Assembly (NCBI RefSeq): GCF_002161555.1
Contig: NZ_NFHZ01000008.1
Span: 80,131-144,130 of the forward strand
From: Barnesiella sp. An55
GTDB lineage: Bacteria > Bacteroidota > Bacteroidia > Bacteroidales > Barnesiellaceae
Reading direction: 5' to 3'
DNA: 64,000 nt
The notes under the pieces were generated by a model. It was not told where the DNA came from. It did no database searches and saw nothing but the letters and a program-made list of their open reading frames with translations. This document shows, one piece after another, positions 27,562 through 42,434 of the stretch. Each line of letters begins with the position of its first letter. Position 1 is the first letter of the stretch. The position numbers and the translations under genes were made by a program.

Positions 27562-30555
27562 ATGAAAAACAACCATTTTGGCAGGATCGTATTCTGTACA
27601 ATCCTCTTATGCTTATTGCCGCTTGCCGCATGGGCTCAGAGTAAGGTCGAGGGCGTTGTTCTCGATGTAAATCAAGAGCCGCTTATCGGGGTCAATGTGT
27701 CGGAGAAGGGAGGTTCGAACCGTACCGTAACCGATATTGACGGGCACTTCAGTCTCAATCTCAACACGGCTCATCCCGTGTTGCACCTCAGTTATGTAGG
27801 CTATGTGGCACAGGATGTTCCCGTCAACGGGCAGAGTGTGATGCAAATCGTCATGCACGAAAATAACGAAATGCTCGATGAGATTGTGGTCATCGGGTAT
27901 GGTATTCAAAAGAAGAGCGACTTGACAGGTGCAATTTCGCAAGTCTCATCCAAAGATTTGGCCCGCCAGCCATCGCCGAGCCTTGGTGCCGCCTTACAAG
28001 GACGAGCTCCTGGTTTACAAGTTGTCTCGAGCGGTGCTCCGGGTAGCAACGTAAGTATGAAAATCAGGGGTATAGGCTCTATCAACAACAGCGATCCCCT
28101 TCTGGTTATCGACGGTGTCCCCACCGATGTACCTTTAAATATGATCAACATGGACGATGTGGAGAGCGTTGATATTCTCAAAGATGCTTCGGCCACGGCC
28201 ATTTATGGTTCGCGGGGTGCCTATGGAGTGATTATCATCACCACAAAGAAAGGTTCACAGGAGCGCAACAACCTGAATGTGAAAGTATCTTATGGCTTTG
28301 ACCAGTTGCAGCGCACGCTGCCGCTGCTCAACGCCACGCAGTTTGCCTCGTTGCACAACGAGATGATGAGTGCCGCTGGTCAGCCTCAATATCCTCTTTT
28401 CAACGATCCTACCAAACTGGGCGAGGGTACCGACTGGATGGGTGAACTTTTCCAGTATGCCCCCACGCAGACCTATTCGGCCAACTATTCGGGCGGCACT
28501 CAAAAGAGCCGCTACTATGTGTCGGGTACCTACTACGACCAGCAGGGTATTATCAAGACAACCGATTATAAACGGTTTACCCTCCAGTTCAACTCCGATG
28601 TAGAGCTCTACAAATGGTTGAAGGTGGGGCATAACCTTTCGCTCAACCACGACATCAAGTCGCAGGGCGAATACAACATCCAGAACACGATGAAGGCGTT
28701 GCCCACCCAGGCTATCAAAAACGAGGATGGAACCTGGGCCGGTCCCGTGGGACTCTCCATGTATGTGGGCGATATTGCCAACCCCATAGGTAAAATGATG
28801 GAGAATACCTCGACGACCAAAGGTTACAACCTGCTGGGCAATATCTATGCCGAGATAAAACCGTGGGAGTGGCTCACTTTCAAGAGCACCTTCGGTATCC
28901 AGGCCCTCTTTTGGGATTCCAAGAGCTGGACTCCCAAATACGACTGGGAGCCTATCGAGCAACCCGAGTCGCAGGCTTCGCGCCAGTACAACAAAAGCTT
29001 TACCTGGTTGTGGGACAACCTGCTCACTTTCAACAAGACTTTCAACGAGAAGCATGCTTTGACCGCCATGATAGGTTCTTCGGCCCAGACCAATACCTAC
29101 GAGTTCATGAGCGGTAGTATCCAAGGATTTATCAGCGACTCGGCCCAAGAGTTGGCCAACGGTATTCTGGAGCCCACCCTCACGGGTAACGGCAGCGATT
29201 GGGCCCTTTTGTCGTTCATGGGGCGTATCAACTACACCTACGACAATCGTTACCTTGCCACCGCTACCATGCGTGCCGATGGTAGCTCGCGCTTCAGTAG
29301 AGCCAACCGCTGGGGAGTATTCCCCTCGTTGTCGCTGGCCTGGCGAATGAGCGAGGAAGAGTGGTTCAAGAAGAGCTTTGCCTTGAGCGACTTGAAGATT
29401 CGTGCCGGATATGGTGTCACCGGTAACCAGTCGAGTGTAGGCAACTATGCCTACGCCTCGGTGCTGCAAACCGTGCAATACAACTTTAACGGCAATCAGG
29501 TGTCGGGCCTGGCGCCGTGGGTGATGCCCAATCCCAATGTTCGCTGGGAAGAGGTAGAGCAATACAACGTGGGAATCGATGCTTCGATGCTCGACAGCCG
29601 CCTCATGGTAACCCTCGATGGTTATATCAAGAACACCAACGATATGCTGGTGCCCATGTCGGTACCCATCTCTTCGGGTTACTCCGACGAGAACGTATCG
29701 CAAATCAATGCCGGTTTGATGCGTAACATGGGTATCGAGTTGGCCCTCACTTCTTTCAATTTCAGAGGAGGAGACTTCACTTGGACAACCACGGCCAACG
29801 TGTCGTACAACCACAACGAATTGATAAGTCTCAACAGCGACGTGCCCATGTATTTCGACAACAACGTGCATATGGTAGGGTATCCCGTCAGCGCCTTCTA
29901 TGGCTATGTGACCGACGGTATATTCCAGACCCAGGAGGAGGTCGATAACCACGCCATACAGACGGTAGGTAGCGATCCCACCTCGAGTACGCAGCCGGGC
30001 GATATCCGTTTCAAAGACCTGAATAACGATGGTGTCATCAACGACGACGACCGCACCATCCTGGGCAGCCCCACGCCGTCGTGGACTTTTGCCATGAACA
30101 ACCAGTTGTCCTACAAGGGATTCGATTTGGAAATCTTCTTCCAGGGAGTAGCCGGCAACAAAATCTATAATGGCAACCGGGCCTCGCTCGAAGCCATGAG
30201 TGTAGCTCAAAACCAAATGATTACCGTGCTCGATCGCTGGCGTGGCCCCGGTACGAGCAATACCATGCCTCGTGCCGTCTTTGGCGACCCCAACAAGAAC
30301 AACCGGGTATCCGACCGTTTCCTCGAGGATGGCAGTTACCTGCGTTTGAAGAATATCTCGCTGGGCTATACGCTCCCCAGTCGCTTGACCAAGAAGGCCG
30401 CCATGCAACAGGTACGCCTGTCGGTATCGGCACAGAACCTCTTTACCCTTACTCGTTACACGGGACTCGATCCCGAGGTGAGCGGTTCGGGCAACGACAA
30501 CAATGTATATCCTGTGACTCGCAATTTCACTTTCGGGTTGAACATAACCTTTTAA
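27562..30555 (+). CDS. susC: SusC/RagA TonB-linked outer membrane transporter
   Basis: This 997-residue TonB-dependent transporter would import glycan oligosaccharides with its SusD lid. It has a signal peptide (LPLAAWAQS), a carboxypeptidase-regulatory-like domain (about 28-105, VEGVVLDVNQEPLIGVNV), the SusC signature around IVVIGYGIQKKSDLTGAIS, a plug domain (about 115-235, IRGIGSINNSDPLLVIDGVP and IYGSRGAYGVIIITTKKG) and a 22-strand barrel ending FTFGLNITF with C-terminal Phe. The susD gene follows after 13 nt. Substrate specificity is inferred from the neighbouring GH66, GH31 and GH97 enzymes. Confidence 0.96.
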   Translation: MKNNHFGRIVFCTILLCLLPLAAWAQSKVEGVVLDVNQEPLIGVNVSEKGGSNRTVTDIDGHFSLNLNTAHPVLHLSYVGYVAQDVPVNGQSVMQIVMHENNEMLDEIVVIGYGIQKKSDLTGAISQVSSKDLARQPSPSLGAALQGRAPGLQVVSSGAPGSNVSMKIRGIGSINNSDPLLVIDGVPTDVPLNMINMDDVESVDILKDASATAIYGSRGAYGVIIITTKKGSQERNNLNVKVSYGFDQLQRTLPLLNATQFASLHNEMMSAAGQPQYPLFNDPTKLGEGTDWMGELFQYAPTQTYSANYSGGTQKSRYYVSGTYYDQQGIIKTTDYKRFTLQFNSDVELYKWLKVGHNLSLNHDIKSQGEYNIQNTMKALPTQAIKNEDGTWAGPVGLSMYVGDIANPIGKMMENTSTTKGYNLLGNIYAEIKPWEWLTFKSTFGIQALFWDSKSWTPKYDWEPIEQPESQASRQYNKSFTWLWDNLLTFNKTFNEKHALTAMIGSSAQTNTYEFMSGSIQGFISDSAQELANGILEPTLTGNGSDWALLSFMGRINYTYDNRYLATATMRADGSSRFSRANRWGVFPSLSLAWRMSEEEWFKKSFALSDLKIRAGYGVTGNQSSVGNYAYASVLQTVQYNFNGNQVSGLAPWVMPNPNVRWEEVEQYNVGIDASMLDSRLMVTLDGYIKNTNDMLVPMSVPISSGYSDENVSQINAGLMRNMGIELALTSFNFRGGDFTWTTTANVSYNHNELISLNSDVPMYFDNNVHMVGYPVSAFYGYVTDGIFQTQEEVDNHAIQTVGSDPTSSTQPGDIRFKDLNNDGVINDDDRTILGSPTPSWTFAMNNQLSYKGFDLEIFFQGVAGNKIYNGNRASLEAMSVAQNQMITVLDRWRGPGTSNTMPRAVFGDPNKNNRVSDRFLEDGSYLRLKNISLGYTLPSRLTKKAAMQQVRLSVSAQNLFTLTRYTGLDPEVSGSGNDNNVYPVTRNFTFGLNITF

Positions 30556-30568
30556 TCCATAACCACCG

Positions 30569-32065
30569 ATGAAACGAACAACTTATATCATATCGATTTT
30601 AGGCGCTCTCGCCATGCTGCTGAGCGCTTGTAGTGATTTTCTGGATCGCGAGCCGTGGGACTCGGTCGATACGTCGGAGGGTTTCCAAACCGCCGAGGAT
30701 GCCGTGGCGGCTGTCAACGCGGCCTACCAGCCCCTGCAATGGGCCAAGCTCTATAATATGCGCATTTGGACACTCGACATCATGGCCGGCAACAGTGTAG
30801 TAGGTGCCGGTGGTGGAACCGACGGTATCGAGACGGTCGATCTTGCCAACTTCATTGCTACGGCCGACAACTTTGCCGCTCTCGACCTGTGGCGTGGCCC
30901 TTCGCCCGGTATTCTGCGGTGCAATTTTGTGTTGCAGAATGTCCCCGGCATGGATATAGACCAGAATCTCAAGAATCGCTGTCTGGGCGAGGCCTATTTC
31001 CTGAGAGCTCATTATTACTTTATTTTGGTGCGCCTTTTTGGCGGAGTGCCCTATATAGTCACCCCGCAAACCTCCGAGAGCAATCTGCTGGTAGAGCGGG
31101 CACCGGTAAGCAAGATTTACGAGCTCATTACGTCGGATCTTCAAAATGCCATCTCTCTGCTCCCCAAAAAATCGGAGTACTCGACTACCGATTTGGGGCG
31201 GGCTACCCGCGAGGCTGCCATGGCCGAACTCATCAGAGTCTATATGACCTATGAGCCCAGTAACGACAAGTATGAAGAGGTAGTGCGCATGTGCGACGAG
31301 ATTGGCTCGATGGGCTACGAGTTGGCCAGCGACTATTCCGACAACTTCAACCCCGACAAGAAGAACGGTGTGGAGTCTATTTTCGAGGTACAGTATTATG
31401 GCAAGACCAACTACGATTTCTGGAGCAACGAGAATCAGTGCTCGTGGACCAGCACGTTCATGGGACCCCGCAACTCCGACATGGCCGCCGGCTGCTATGG
31501 TTGGAACCAGCCCACCTCCGAGTTTGTGAGTCAGTATGAAGAGGGCGACCTGCGCAAAGACAAGACCATCTTCTACATGGGATGCCCCACCTTCGACGGC
31601 AAACAATACAGCTCGTCCTATTCTACTACGGGTTACAATGTACGCAAGTTCTTGCTCACCAAGGCACAGTCGCCCGACTATAACACGAGCGATGCCGACT
31701 GGGTGGTTACCCGATATGCCGATATCCTCTTGCTCAAGGCCGAGGCTCTGAACGAACTGGGCCGCACTGTGCAGGCCGAAGATCCGCTCTATGAAGTGCG
31801 CAAACGTGCCGGCCTTACCGATCGAAGCACCATCGAGGGCCTCACTCAGGCGCAGATGCGCGAAAAGATTATTCACGAACGTCGCATTGAACTCGCCTTC
31901 GAAGGACAACGCTGGTTCGACATGATTCGGTACAAGGACAATTACGCTCTTAATTTCCTCCATTCGATAGGTAAGACCTCGGCCAGCACCAAACATTTGC
32001 TGCTCCCGATTCCTCAGCAGGAGATTGAGGCCAATCCGAAGTTAACGCAAAATCCGGGTTACTAA
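30569..32065 (+). CDS. susD: SusD/RagB surface glycan-binding lipoprotein
   Basis: The 498-residue lipoprotein (lipobox MLLSACSDF, lipidated Cys21) is a SusD-family partner of SusC. The N-terminal TPR part contains NAAYQPLQW and NRCLGEAYFLRAHYYFILVR, which carries the typical AEARFLRA-like SusD motif. The C-terminal half has the ADILLLKAEALNELG and ERRIELAFEGQRWFDMIRY motifs found throughout the family. SusD proteins bind the glycan and close over the SusC barrel. Aromatic residues that would contact sugar cannot be assigned without a structure. Confidence 0.96.
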   Translation: MKRTTYIISILGALAMLLSACSDFLDREPWDSVDTSEGFQTAEDAVAAVNAAYQPLQWAKLYNMRIWTLDIMAGNSVVGAGGGTDGIETVDLANFIATADNFAALDLWRGPSPGILRCNFVLQNVPGMDIDQNLKNRCLGEAYFLRAHYYFILVRLFGGVPYIVTPQTSESNLLVERAPVSKIYELITSDLQNAISLLPKKSEYSTTDLGRATREAAMAELIRVYMTYEPSNDKYEEVVRMCDEIGSMGYELASDYSDNFNPDKKNGVESIFEVQYYGKTNYDFWSNENQCSWTSTFMGPRNSDMAAGCYGWNQPTSEFVSQYEEGDLRKDKTIFYMGCPTFDGKQYSSSYSTTGYNVRKFLLTKAQSPDYNTSDADWVVTRYADILLLKAEALNELGRTVQAEDPLYEVRKRAGLTDRSTIEGLTQAQMREKIIHERRIELAFEGQRWFDMIRYKDNYALNFLHSIGKTSASTKHLLLPIPQQEIEANPKLTQNPGY

Positions 32066-32084
32066 TCAAAGAGTCTGAAAAACA

Positions 32085-33521
32085 ATGAAAGCAAAAACAA
32101 TAATAGGTATGATGTTACTCGCCACAGTCGGTATGACCGGGTGCGAGGAAGAGATAGTACTCGACAAGGGACAGACCCCCCTTGTGGTAAATCTCTCGGC
32201 CGACTCGGTGCGGTGCGATCAGCGCGCCGATGCCCAGGAGGCTCTGCAAATTACCTGGACCAGTGGAACCAACCAAGGAACAGGTGCTGCTATATCGTAT
32301 TTCTTTGAAATGGATGTGAAGGGAAACAATTTTGAGAACGGTATTAAATACAATATCGGTAAGACCGATTCGCGGGTGATCTCCTTTACCAACAAGGAAC
32401 TCACCGATACCTTGCTCCATTATTTCCCCACGATTCCCCTCGAGCAATACACCGATTTTGAGATGCGGGTGACGGCGACCGTCTCGGACCCTTCTGTCCC
32501 CACACAAGTATCACCGGTAAAAGAGATAAGAATCGCTCCCTATAAATGGCGGGTACTCAATCTCTATATTATCGGCGACGCTACTCCCAACGGGTGGGAC
32601 AATCAGTTGGCTACGATTATGTCGAGCGACTACGACAATATTGCTCATTTCACCTGGCAAGGTATGCTGAAGAAGGGCGAAATCAAGTTCAACGCACAGT
32701 TGGGCGACTGGTATCCCTGTTATGTGCGCGACAACGACGATCCCACCAAGATGCACTTCCGTGAAAAGGAGGAGGATTATCCCGATAACAAATGGGTAAT
32801 CGAGGAGGCCGGGAACTATTTGATCGATGTGAATCTCGACCTGTTGACCGTGAGCTTTACCAACCTCGATGGCGAGGTACCCTTCACGACTCTCTATCTG
32901 GTAGGCGAGGCTGCCCCCACGGCCATCAAGCTCGAGCAGTCGAGCGACGACTCCTTCATTTTTACCTATAACGGAGCCCTGTCGGCTGGCAATATGCTCA
33001 TTTCGAGTACGACAGCTACTACGGGATGCGCTGGTTATCAGCCTCTCGATAACAATGGACTGGGTACTACCAGCATTGTTCTGATCGACGATATAGGTGC
33101 AGCCAGCAAGCAGTGGAATATACCGGCAGCCAACAAGTATAGTGTTAAACTCGACTTGCGAAACAACCGCCTGGAGATAGGTAACTATGTAGGATATGAA
33201 CATATTTGGATCATGGGCGATGCTGCCCCCGGTGGTTGGTCGTGGGACAACATCACCGAGATGCAGCGCGACTCGTCCAACCCCAATGTATTTACCTACG
33301 AGGGCTATTTGTCGGAAGGCGAGCTGAAGTTCCCGCTCGAGATCGACCACAGTTTTGGCGGCGATTTCATTTTGGCACCGCAAGCCAACTGTCCCATCTC
33401 GGAGAACGGATCCTACGTAATCGGCAACCAACCCGACAACAAGTGGATTATCAGTGAAGCCGGGAATTACCGCATCACCATCGATGTAGAAAACGAAACC
33501 ATCTCATTTGTAAAATTATAA
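32085..33521 (+). CDS. SusE-like outer membrane glycan-binding lipoprotein
   Basis: This 478-residue lipoprotein (TVGMTGCEEE, Cys20) has a SusE-type N-terminal domain (about 25-150) followed by three starch-binding-like modules starting NLYIIGDATPNGW, TLYLVGEAAPTAI and HIWIMGDAAPGGW. The first and third keep the tryptophan of the xGDAxPxGW motif; the middle module has lost it (APTAIKL) and may not bind. It sits 19 nt after susD and 12 nt before the GH66 gene. It shares its module type with the secreted protein at 26,121. Confidence 0.88.
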   Translation: MKAKTIIGMMLLATVGMTGCEEEIVLDKGQTPLVVNLSADSVRCDQRADAQEALQITWTSGTNQGTGAAISYFFEMDVKGNNFENGIKYNIGKTDSRVISFTNKELTDTLLHYFPTIPLEQYTDFEMRVTATVSDPSVPTQVSPVKEIRIAPYKWRVLNLYIIGDATPNGWDNQLATIMSSDYDNIAHFTWQGMLKKGEIKFNAQLGDWYPCYVRDNDDPTKMHFREKEEDYPDNKWVIEEAGNYLIDVNLDLLTVSFTNLDGEVPFTTLYLVGEAAPTAIKLEQSSDDSFIFTYNGALSAGNMLISSTTATTGCAGYQPLDNNGLGTTSIVLIDDIGAASKQWNIPAANKYSVKLDLRNNRLEIGNYVGYEHIWIMGDAAPGGWSWDNITEMQRDSSNPNVFTYEGYLSEGELKFPLEIDHSFGGDFILAPQANCPISENGSYVIGNQPDNKWIISEAGNYRITIDVENETISFVKL

Positions 33522-33533
33522 AGTTGATAAGAT

Positions 33534-35309
33534 ATGATTAAGAAGCTATTTTTGGCCAGCCTCTCCGTATCGGTTCTTCTGTCAATTTCGGCTTGCAACC
33601 ATTTTGACGTAGAGAACAATCCCATCACCTATGGCGATGGTTACATGGAGGTGCAACTCAATACCGACAAGGCTTGCTATGCCCCTGGCGATGTGGTGAA
33701 TTTTACCCTCAACAAGCCTATACAAGGAGCCTCGAATGTGATGGTGCGCTACCGTCACCTGGGCACTACTATCGAAGAGGCTCCTCTGGGGAGCTGCAAC
33801 TGGAGCTGGCAGCCGCCGGCCACCGACTATCAGGGCTATCTGGTCGATCTCTACAGCAAGGACGCCAACGGTGAGGAGACCGTCTATGGCACCATTGCCG
33901 TCGATGTATCTTCGTCGCCCGAGCGTTTCCCGCGCAACGGCTTCCTCTCGGCCTATGGCAACATGACCGATCAGGATATATCCGATGTAATGTCCAATCT
34001 GAACCGTCATCACATCAACTATGTACAGTTCCAGGACTGGCACTACAAGCACCACAAACCTTTGGCCGGCACACCGTCGGCCCCCATGGATGTGTGGACC
34101 GATATCATCAATCGCGATTGTTACAAAAAGACAGTCGATAGCTATATTGAAAAATCGCACCAGTATGGCATGAAAACCCTCTTCTACAACCTGGCCTACG
34201 GAGCCCTCTCCGATGCTGCCGAAGATGGCGTGCAGGAAGAGTGGTATCTCTTCAAGGATGCCAACCATGTGCTTAAAGATTGTCACGAGTTGGGCTCACC
34301 CTTCAAGAGCAGTATCTATATTGTCAACTCGGGCAATGAGGCCTGGATCGACTATATCTCCCAGCAGAACAGCGATGTCTATGCCGTATTCGATTTCGAC
34401 GGCTACCAGATAGACCAGCTGGGCGATCGGGGCGAAACCTACGATTATTATGGGAACCGCGTTTATCTCGATCAGACCTTCAAACATTTTATCGAGAGCA
34501 TGAAAGAGGCCAACCCCGACAAGTCACTTGTGATGAATGCGGTAGGACAATATGGCCAGGAGTATCAGATTTCGAAGGCCCCGGTCGATTTCCTCTACAC
34601 CGAGGTGTGGGATCACAACGACGACCGCGGCTATACCATCTTCTCGGATATCATCACCAACAATGACAAGTGGTCCAATGGCAAAAAGACGGTCTTGGCT
34701 GCCTATATGAACTATGAGCACGGACGCCAGGGGCGCAGTTATTTCAATACGCCCGGTATCCTCATGGGTAGTGCTGCCGCTTTTGCCTGGGGAGGTTCCA
34801 TCCTGCAACTGGGCGAACATCTGCTCTGCAACGAGTATTTCCCCAACAACAACCTCTCCATGCGGGGTGAGTTGAAGATTGCGCTCATCCACTACTACGA
34901 CTTCCTCACCGCCTACCAAAACTTGTTGCGCGACGGTGGCGAATGGTATGGTATCGATGTAACCTCGACTACCGGTGAGGTTGTGTTCAATCAGTGGGGG
35001 CCTGTGAGAGGACAGGTGGCTACGGTGGGCAAACGCTTCGACAATCGTGACGTGATACACCTGCTGAGTTATCGCAATGCCACTCACCTCGACTGGTGCG
35101 ATACCAACGCCGACCAGGGTGAGCCCGATTTGCTCGAGTCTCTCTCAATAAGCTTTGCCGTGAAACAAAATCCCAAAGCCGTGTGGGTGGCTTCGCCCGA
35201 TGTAAAAGACGGTGTAGCCATACCGCTCGAGTATGAGTATGCCGGTGGAAAGATAACCACGACACTCCCGGCTCTCAAGTACTGGGATATGATTGTAGTG
35301 GAATATTGA
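33534..35309 (+). CDS. GH66 dextranase-type glycoside hydrolase, lipoprotein
   Basis: This 591-residue protein carries a lipobox (LSISACNHF, Cys21), so it should be anchored, probably at the cell surface. An N-terminal immunoglobulin-like domain (about 30-125) precedes a TIM barrel with GH66 features: RFPRNGFLSAYG at 131-142, the probable nucleophile D294 in FDFDGYQIDQLGD and the probable acid/base E357 in LYTEVWD. A C-terminal beta domain follows. GH66 enzymes cut alpha-1,6-glucan internally, and some make cyclic isomalto-oligosaccharides. No extra module typical of the cyclising enzymes is obvious, so endo-dextranase is favoured. This gene is the main evidence that the locus targets dextran. 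Confidence 0.87.
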   Translation: MIKKLFLASLSVSVLLSISACNHFDVENNPITYGDGYMEVQLNTDKACYAPGDVVNFTLNKPIQGASNVMVRYRHLGTTIEEAPLGSCNWSWQPPATDYQGYLVDLYSKDANGEETVYGTIAVDVSSSPERFPRNGFLSAYGNMTDQDISDVMSNLNRHHINYVQFQDWHYKHHKPLAGTPSAPMDVWTDIINRDCYKKTVDSYIEKSHQYGMKTLFYNLAYGALSDAAEDGVQEEWYLFKDANHVLKDCHELGSPFKSSIYIVNSGNEAWIDYISQQNSDVYAVFDFDGYQIDQLGDRGETYDYYGNRVYLDQTFKHFIESMKEANPDKSLVMNAVGQYGQEYQISKAPVDFLYTEVWDHNDDRGYTIFSDIITNNDKWSNGKKTVLAAYMNYEHGRQGRSYFNTPGILMGSAAAFAWGGSILQLGEHLLCNEYFPNNNLSMRGELKIALIHYYDFLTAYQNLLRDGGEWYGIDVTSTTGEVVFNQWGPVRGQVATVGKRFDNRDVIHLLSYRNATHLDWCDTNADQGEPDLLESLSISFAVKQNPKAVWVASPDVKDGVAIPLEYEYAGGKITTTLPALKYWDMIVVEY

Positions 35310-35312
35310 AAG

Positions 35313-35356
35313 GTCGAGAGTGGGCTGGGAGGGGTATCCACCTCTGCCCGGCCGAC
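35313..35356 (+). repeat. Interrupted hairpin between GH66 and GH31 genes
   Basis: GTCG (35313-35316), GGGC (35322-35325) and GAGG (35329-35332) pair with CCTC (35341-35344), GCCC (35346-35349) and CGAC (35353-35356). No T-run follows, so this is more likely an RNA processing or stability element than a terminator. The GH31 start is about 50 nt further on. Confidence 0.45.
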
Positions 35357-35407
35357 TCTTCCGCAATGAAAAGACTATAGATTGCTTATTTTGAAATATT
35401 GTTTTTT

Positions 35408-40656
<5,249 letters not shown>

Positions 40657-40678
40657 ACGATATTCTCGTCGGTTTGAC

Positions 40679-40795
40679 GGGCGGCCGTTTCCTTTTTCTC
40701 GATACTCGTTTTACCCTTTGGGTAGTTTGTCCTACGACAGCGTAGCCTATAACGGGGTAGGGGGGTAGAGGGGGGGACGGCCGCCCTCGTTTTTG
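40679..40795 (+). terminator. Long-loop terminator at end of glycan locus
   Basis: GGGCGGCCGT (40679-40688) is complementary to ACGGCCGCCC (40777-40786), which is followed by TCGTTTTTG. The 88-nt loop contains G-runs near 40754-40776. The base of the stem and the T-run fit a terminator 22 nt after the GH97 stop. Confidence 0.65.
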
Positions 40796-41233
40796 AATAT
40801 AGCCCTTGAACGGCTTACCGAAATAGACGAACTATTTGTCGAAAACTCCACAAATGCGACTCGATTTTGTGCATAACAGACCAATTTTGGTTCAAAAAGT
40901 ATTCGAATCGGTGAAATAGAACTAAATATCAGAGATACAGAACTAACTTGTAAAAGTCGAAGAATCTATCTTTGTACCCAAAATAGGTAAAAATGGATTG
41001 TATAGTGAAATATGTGAATTTTATTTTATTTTATTTTTTCATTATTTCCAGCTATTATACAGACTTTATCCCTAAATTTGTAGCATTTGAAAAATGTGCC
41101 GAAATCCCCTGTTTATTGGGAGTATAAGCGATTTTTTGAACGAAGGATGGAGGTATGGCAAATAATTAATTAATATATATTAACACTTGGTTTTGAGTTA
41201 GGATACCAACGTAGAAATAATATTTTGTTACTT
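40796..41233 (+). promoter_or_regulatory. AT-rich leader region before the first efflux operon
   Basis: This stretch of about 440 bp has no gene I can support. It contains two -7 boxes, TATCTTTG (40977-40984) and TAAATTTG (41073-41080), neither with a good -33 TTTG at the right spacing. A T-rich tract lies at about 41018-41046. The transcript leader would be 150-250 nt, long enough for regulation. No local repressor gene is adjacent. Confidence 0.5.
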
Positions 41234-42403
41234 ATGAATATGAAACTGACCAAAAATTTGATTCAACCCATCGCCGCTGCGATGCTTTGTGTTTTTTTGT
41301 TTTCCTGTGGAGGGAAGAATGCTCAAACGGGCGGAATGGCTCGTGAGTATGCCGTAATGACTGTGAAGCCCGATTCCATGGAATGGTATAGCAATTATCC
41401 TGCTGCCATCAAAGGTAAACGGGATATCGAGATACGGCCCAATGTGAGCGGCTTTATCACCGAGCTGCGTGTCGATGAGGGCTCGGTCGTTCGTCGTGGC
41501 CAGGTTCTTTTTGTAATCGATACGGTGCCCTATAAGGCTGCTTTGAAGGTGGCCGAGACCAATGTCGAGGTGGCTCGTGCCAATGCCGAGACTGCTCGTC
41601 TTACCGCCGAGAACAAACGCGAGTTGCAACGTCGCGACATCATCAGCGAGTATGATCTGCAAATGGCCGAGAACTCTTATGCTTCGGCCAAAGCACAGCT
41701 GGCCCAGGCCGAGGCTCAGCTGGTCAATGCCCGCAATAACGACTCCTACACGCGGGTTACCAGTCCGCTCGACGGTGTGGTAGGCGAGATACCTTTCCGG
41801 GTAGGTAGCCTGGTATCGCCCTCGTCGGCTACGCCGCTCACCACGGTTTCCGACAACTCCGAGATGTATGTCTATTTCTCGATGACCGAGCGCCAGATTC
41901 TCGAGTTGGCTGCTCAATACGGTGCCGACAATTTCTTGTCGAAACTCCCGGCCGTATCGCTCAAACTCTCTGATGGTAGCATCTATCCCTTGAAAGGCGA
42001 GATCGAGACCGTCAGCGGTATCATCGACACGCAAACCGGTTCGTCGAATATGCGTGCCACCTTTGCCAACCCGCACAAACTGTTGCGTAGCGGCGGGTCG
42101 GGTGTGATTATGATCCCGATGAAGAGCGACCACGCTTTGTTGATTCCGCAAAAAGCTACCTATGAGATTCAGGATAAGAAATTTGTTTACGTCCTCAACG
42201 ACGACTCTACGGTAAAATCGACCGAGATCACCATCTCGTCGATCGATAACGGCAAAGACTATATGGTACTCTCGGGCCTCAAGGCCGGCGACCGTATTGT
42301 GGTCGAGGGTGTCAATACGTTGAAAGACGGCATGACCATTCAGGTAGCCGGGGCCCAGGCTCAAGGCCAGGAACAGGCTCAGGCTCAAGCACAAAACAAA
42401 TAA
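41234..42403 (+). CDS. RND efflux periplasmic adaptor (membrane fusion protein), lipoprotein
   Basis: This 389-residue adaptor links the inner-membrane pump to the outer-membrane channel. It has a lipobox (FLFSCGG, Cys25 from the ATG at 41234; a second ATG lies at 41240). The barrel-sandwich motif IRPNVSGFITELRVDEGSVVR splits around an alpha-helical hairpin of about 60 residues (VAETNVEVARANAETARL and AKAQLAQAEAQL), followed by a second lipoyl half (TRVTSPLDGVVGEIPFRVG). A Gln/Ala-rich tail (AQGQEQAQAQAQ) ends the protein. It is the AcrA/MexA-type partner of the pump gene 31 nt downstream. Confidence 0.93.
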   Translation: MNMKLTKNLIQPIAAAMLCVFLFSCGGKNAQTGGMAREYAVMTVKPDSMEWYSNYPAAIKGKRDIEIRPNVSGFITELRVDEGSVVRRGQVLFVIDTVPYKAALKVAETNVEVARANAETARLTAENKRELQRRDIISEYDLQMAENSYASAKAQLAQAEAQLVNARNNDSYTRVTSPLDGVVGEIPFRVGSLVSPSSATPLTTVSDNSEMYVYFSMTERQILELAAQYGADNFLSKLPAVSLKLSDGSIYPLKGEIETVSGIIDTQTGSSNMRATFANPHKLLRSGGSGVIMIPMKSDHALLIPQKATYEIQDKKFVYVLNDDSTVKSTEITISSIDNGKDYMVLSGLKAGDRIVVEGVNTLKDGMTIQVAGAQAQGQEQAQAQAQNK

Positions 42404-42434
42404 TAACCCTTCAACTTCGAAATAGAACGAAATT

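Noticed and set aside
28255..30408. A 717-codon minus-strand frame opposite susC, and a similar one opposite GH97 at 38470-40608
   Set aside because: Both are antisense shadows; the sense frames have complete family motifs.
41018..41046. T-rich repetitive tract (TTTTATTTTATTTTATTTTTTC) as a phase-variable repeat
   Set aside because: Only a few imperfect TTTTA units, not in a coding frame and not clearly placed within a promoter spacer.
41145..41175. Tiny ORF upstream of the first efflux operon as a possible leader peptide
   Set aside because: Only eight codons, with no biased composition and no terminator/antiterminator pair nearby.
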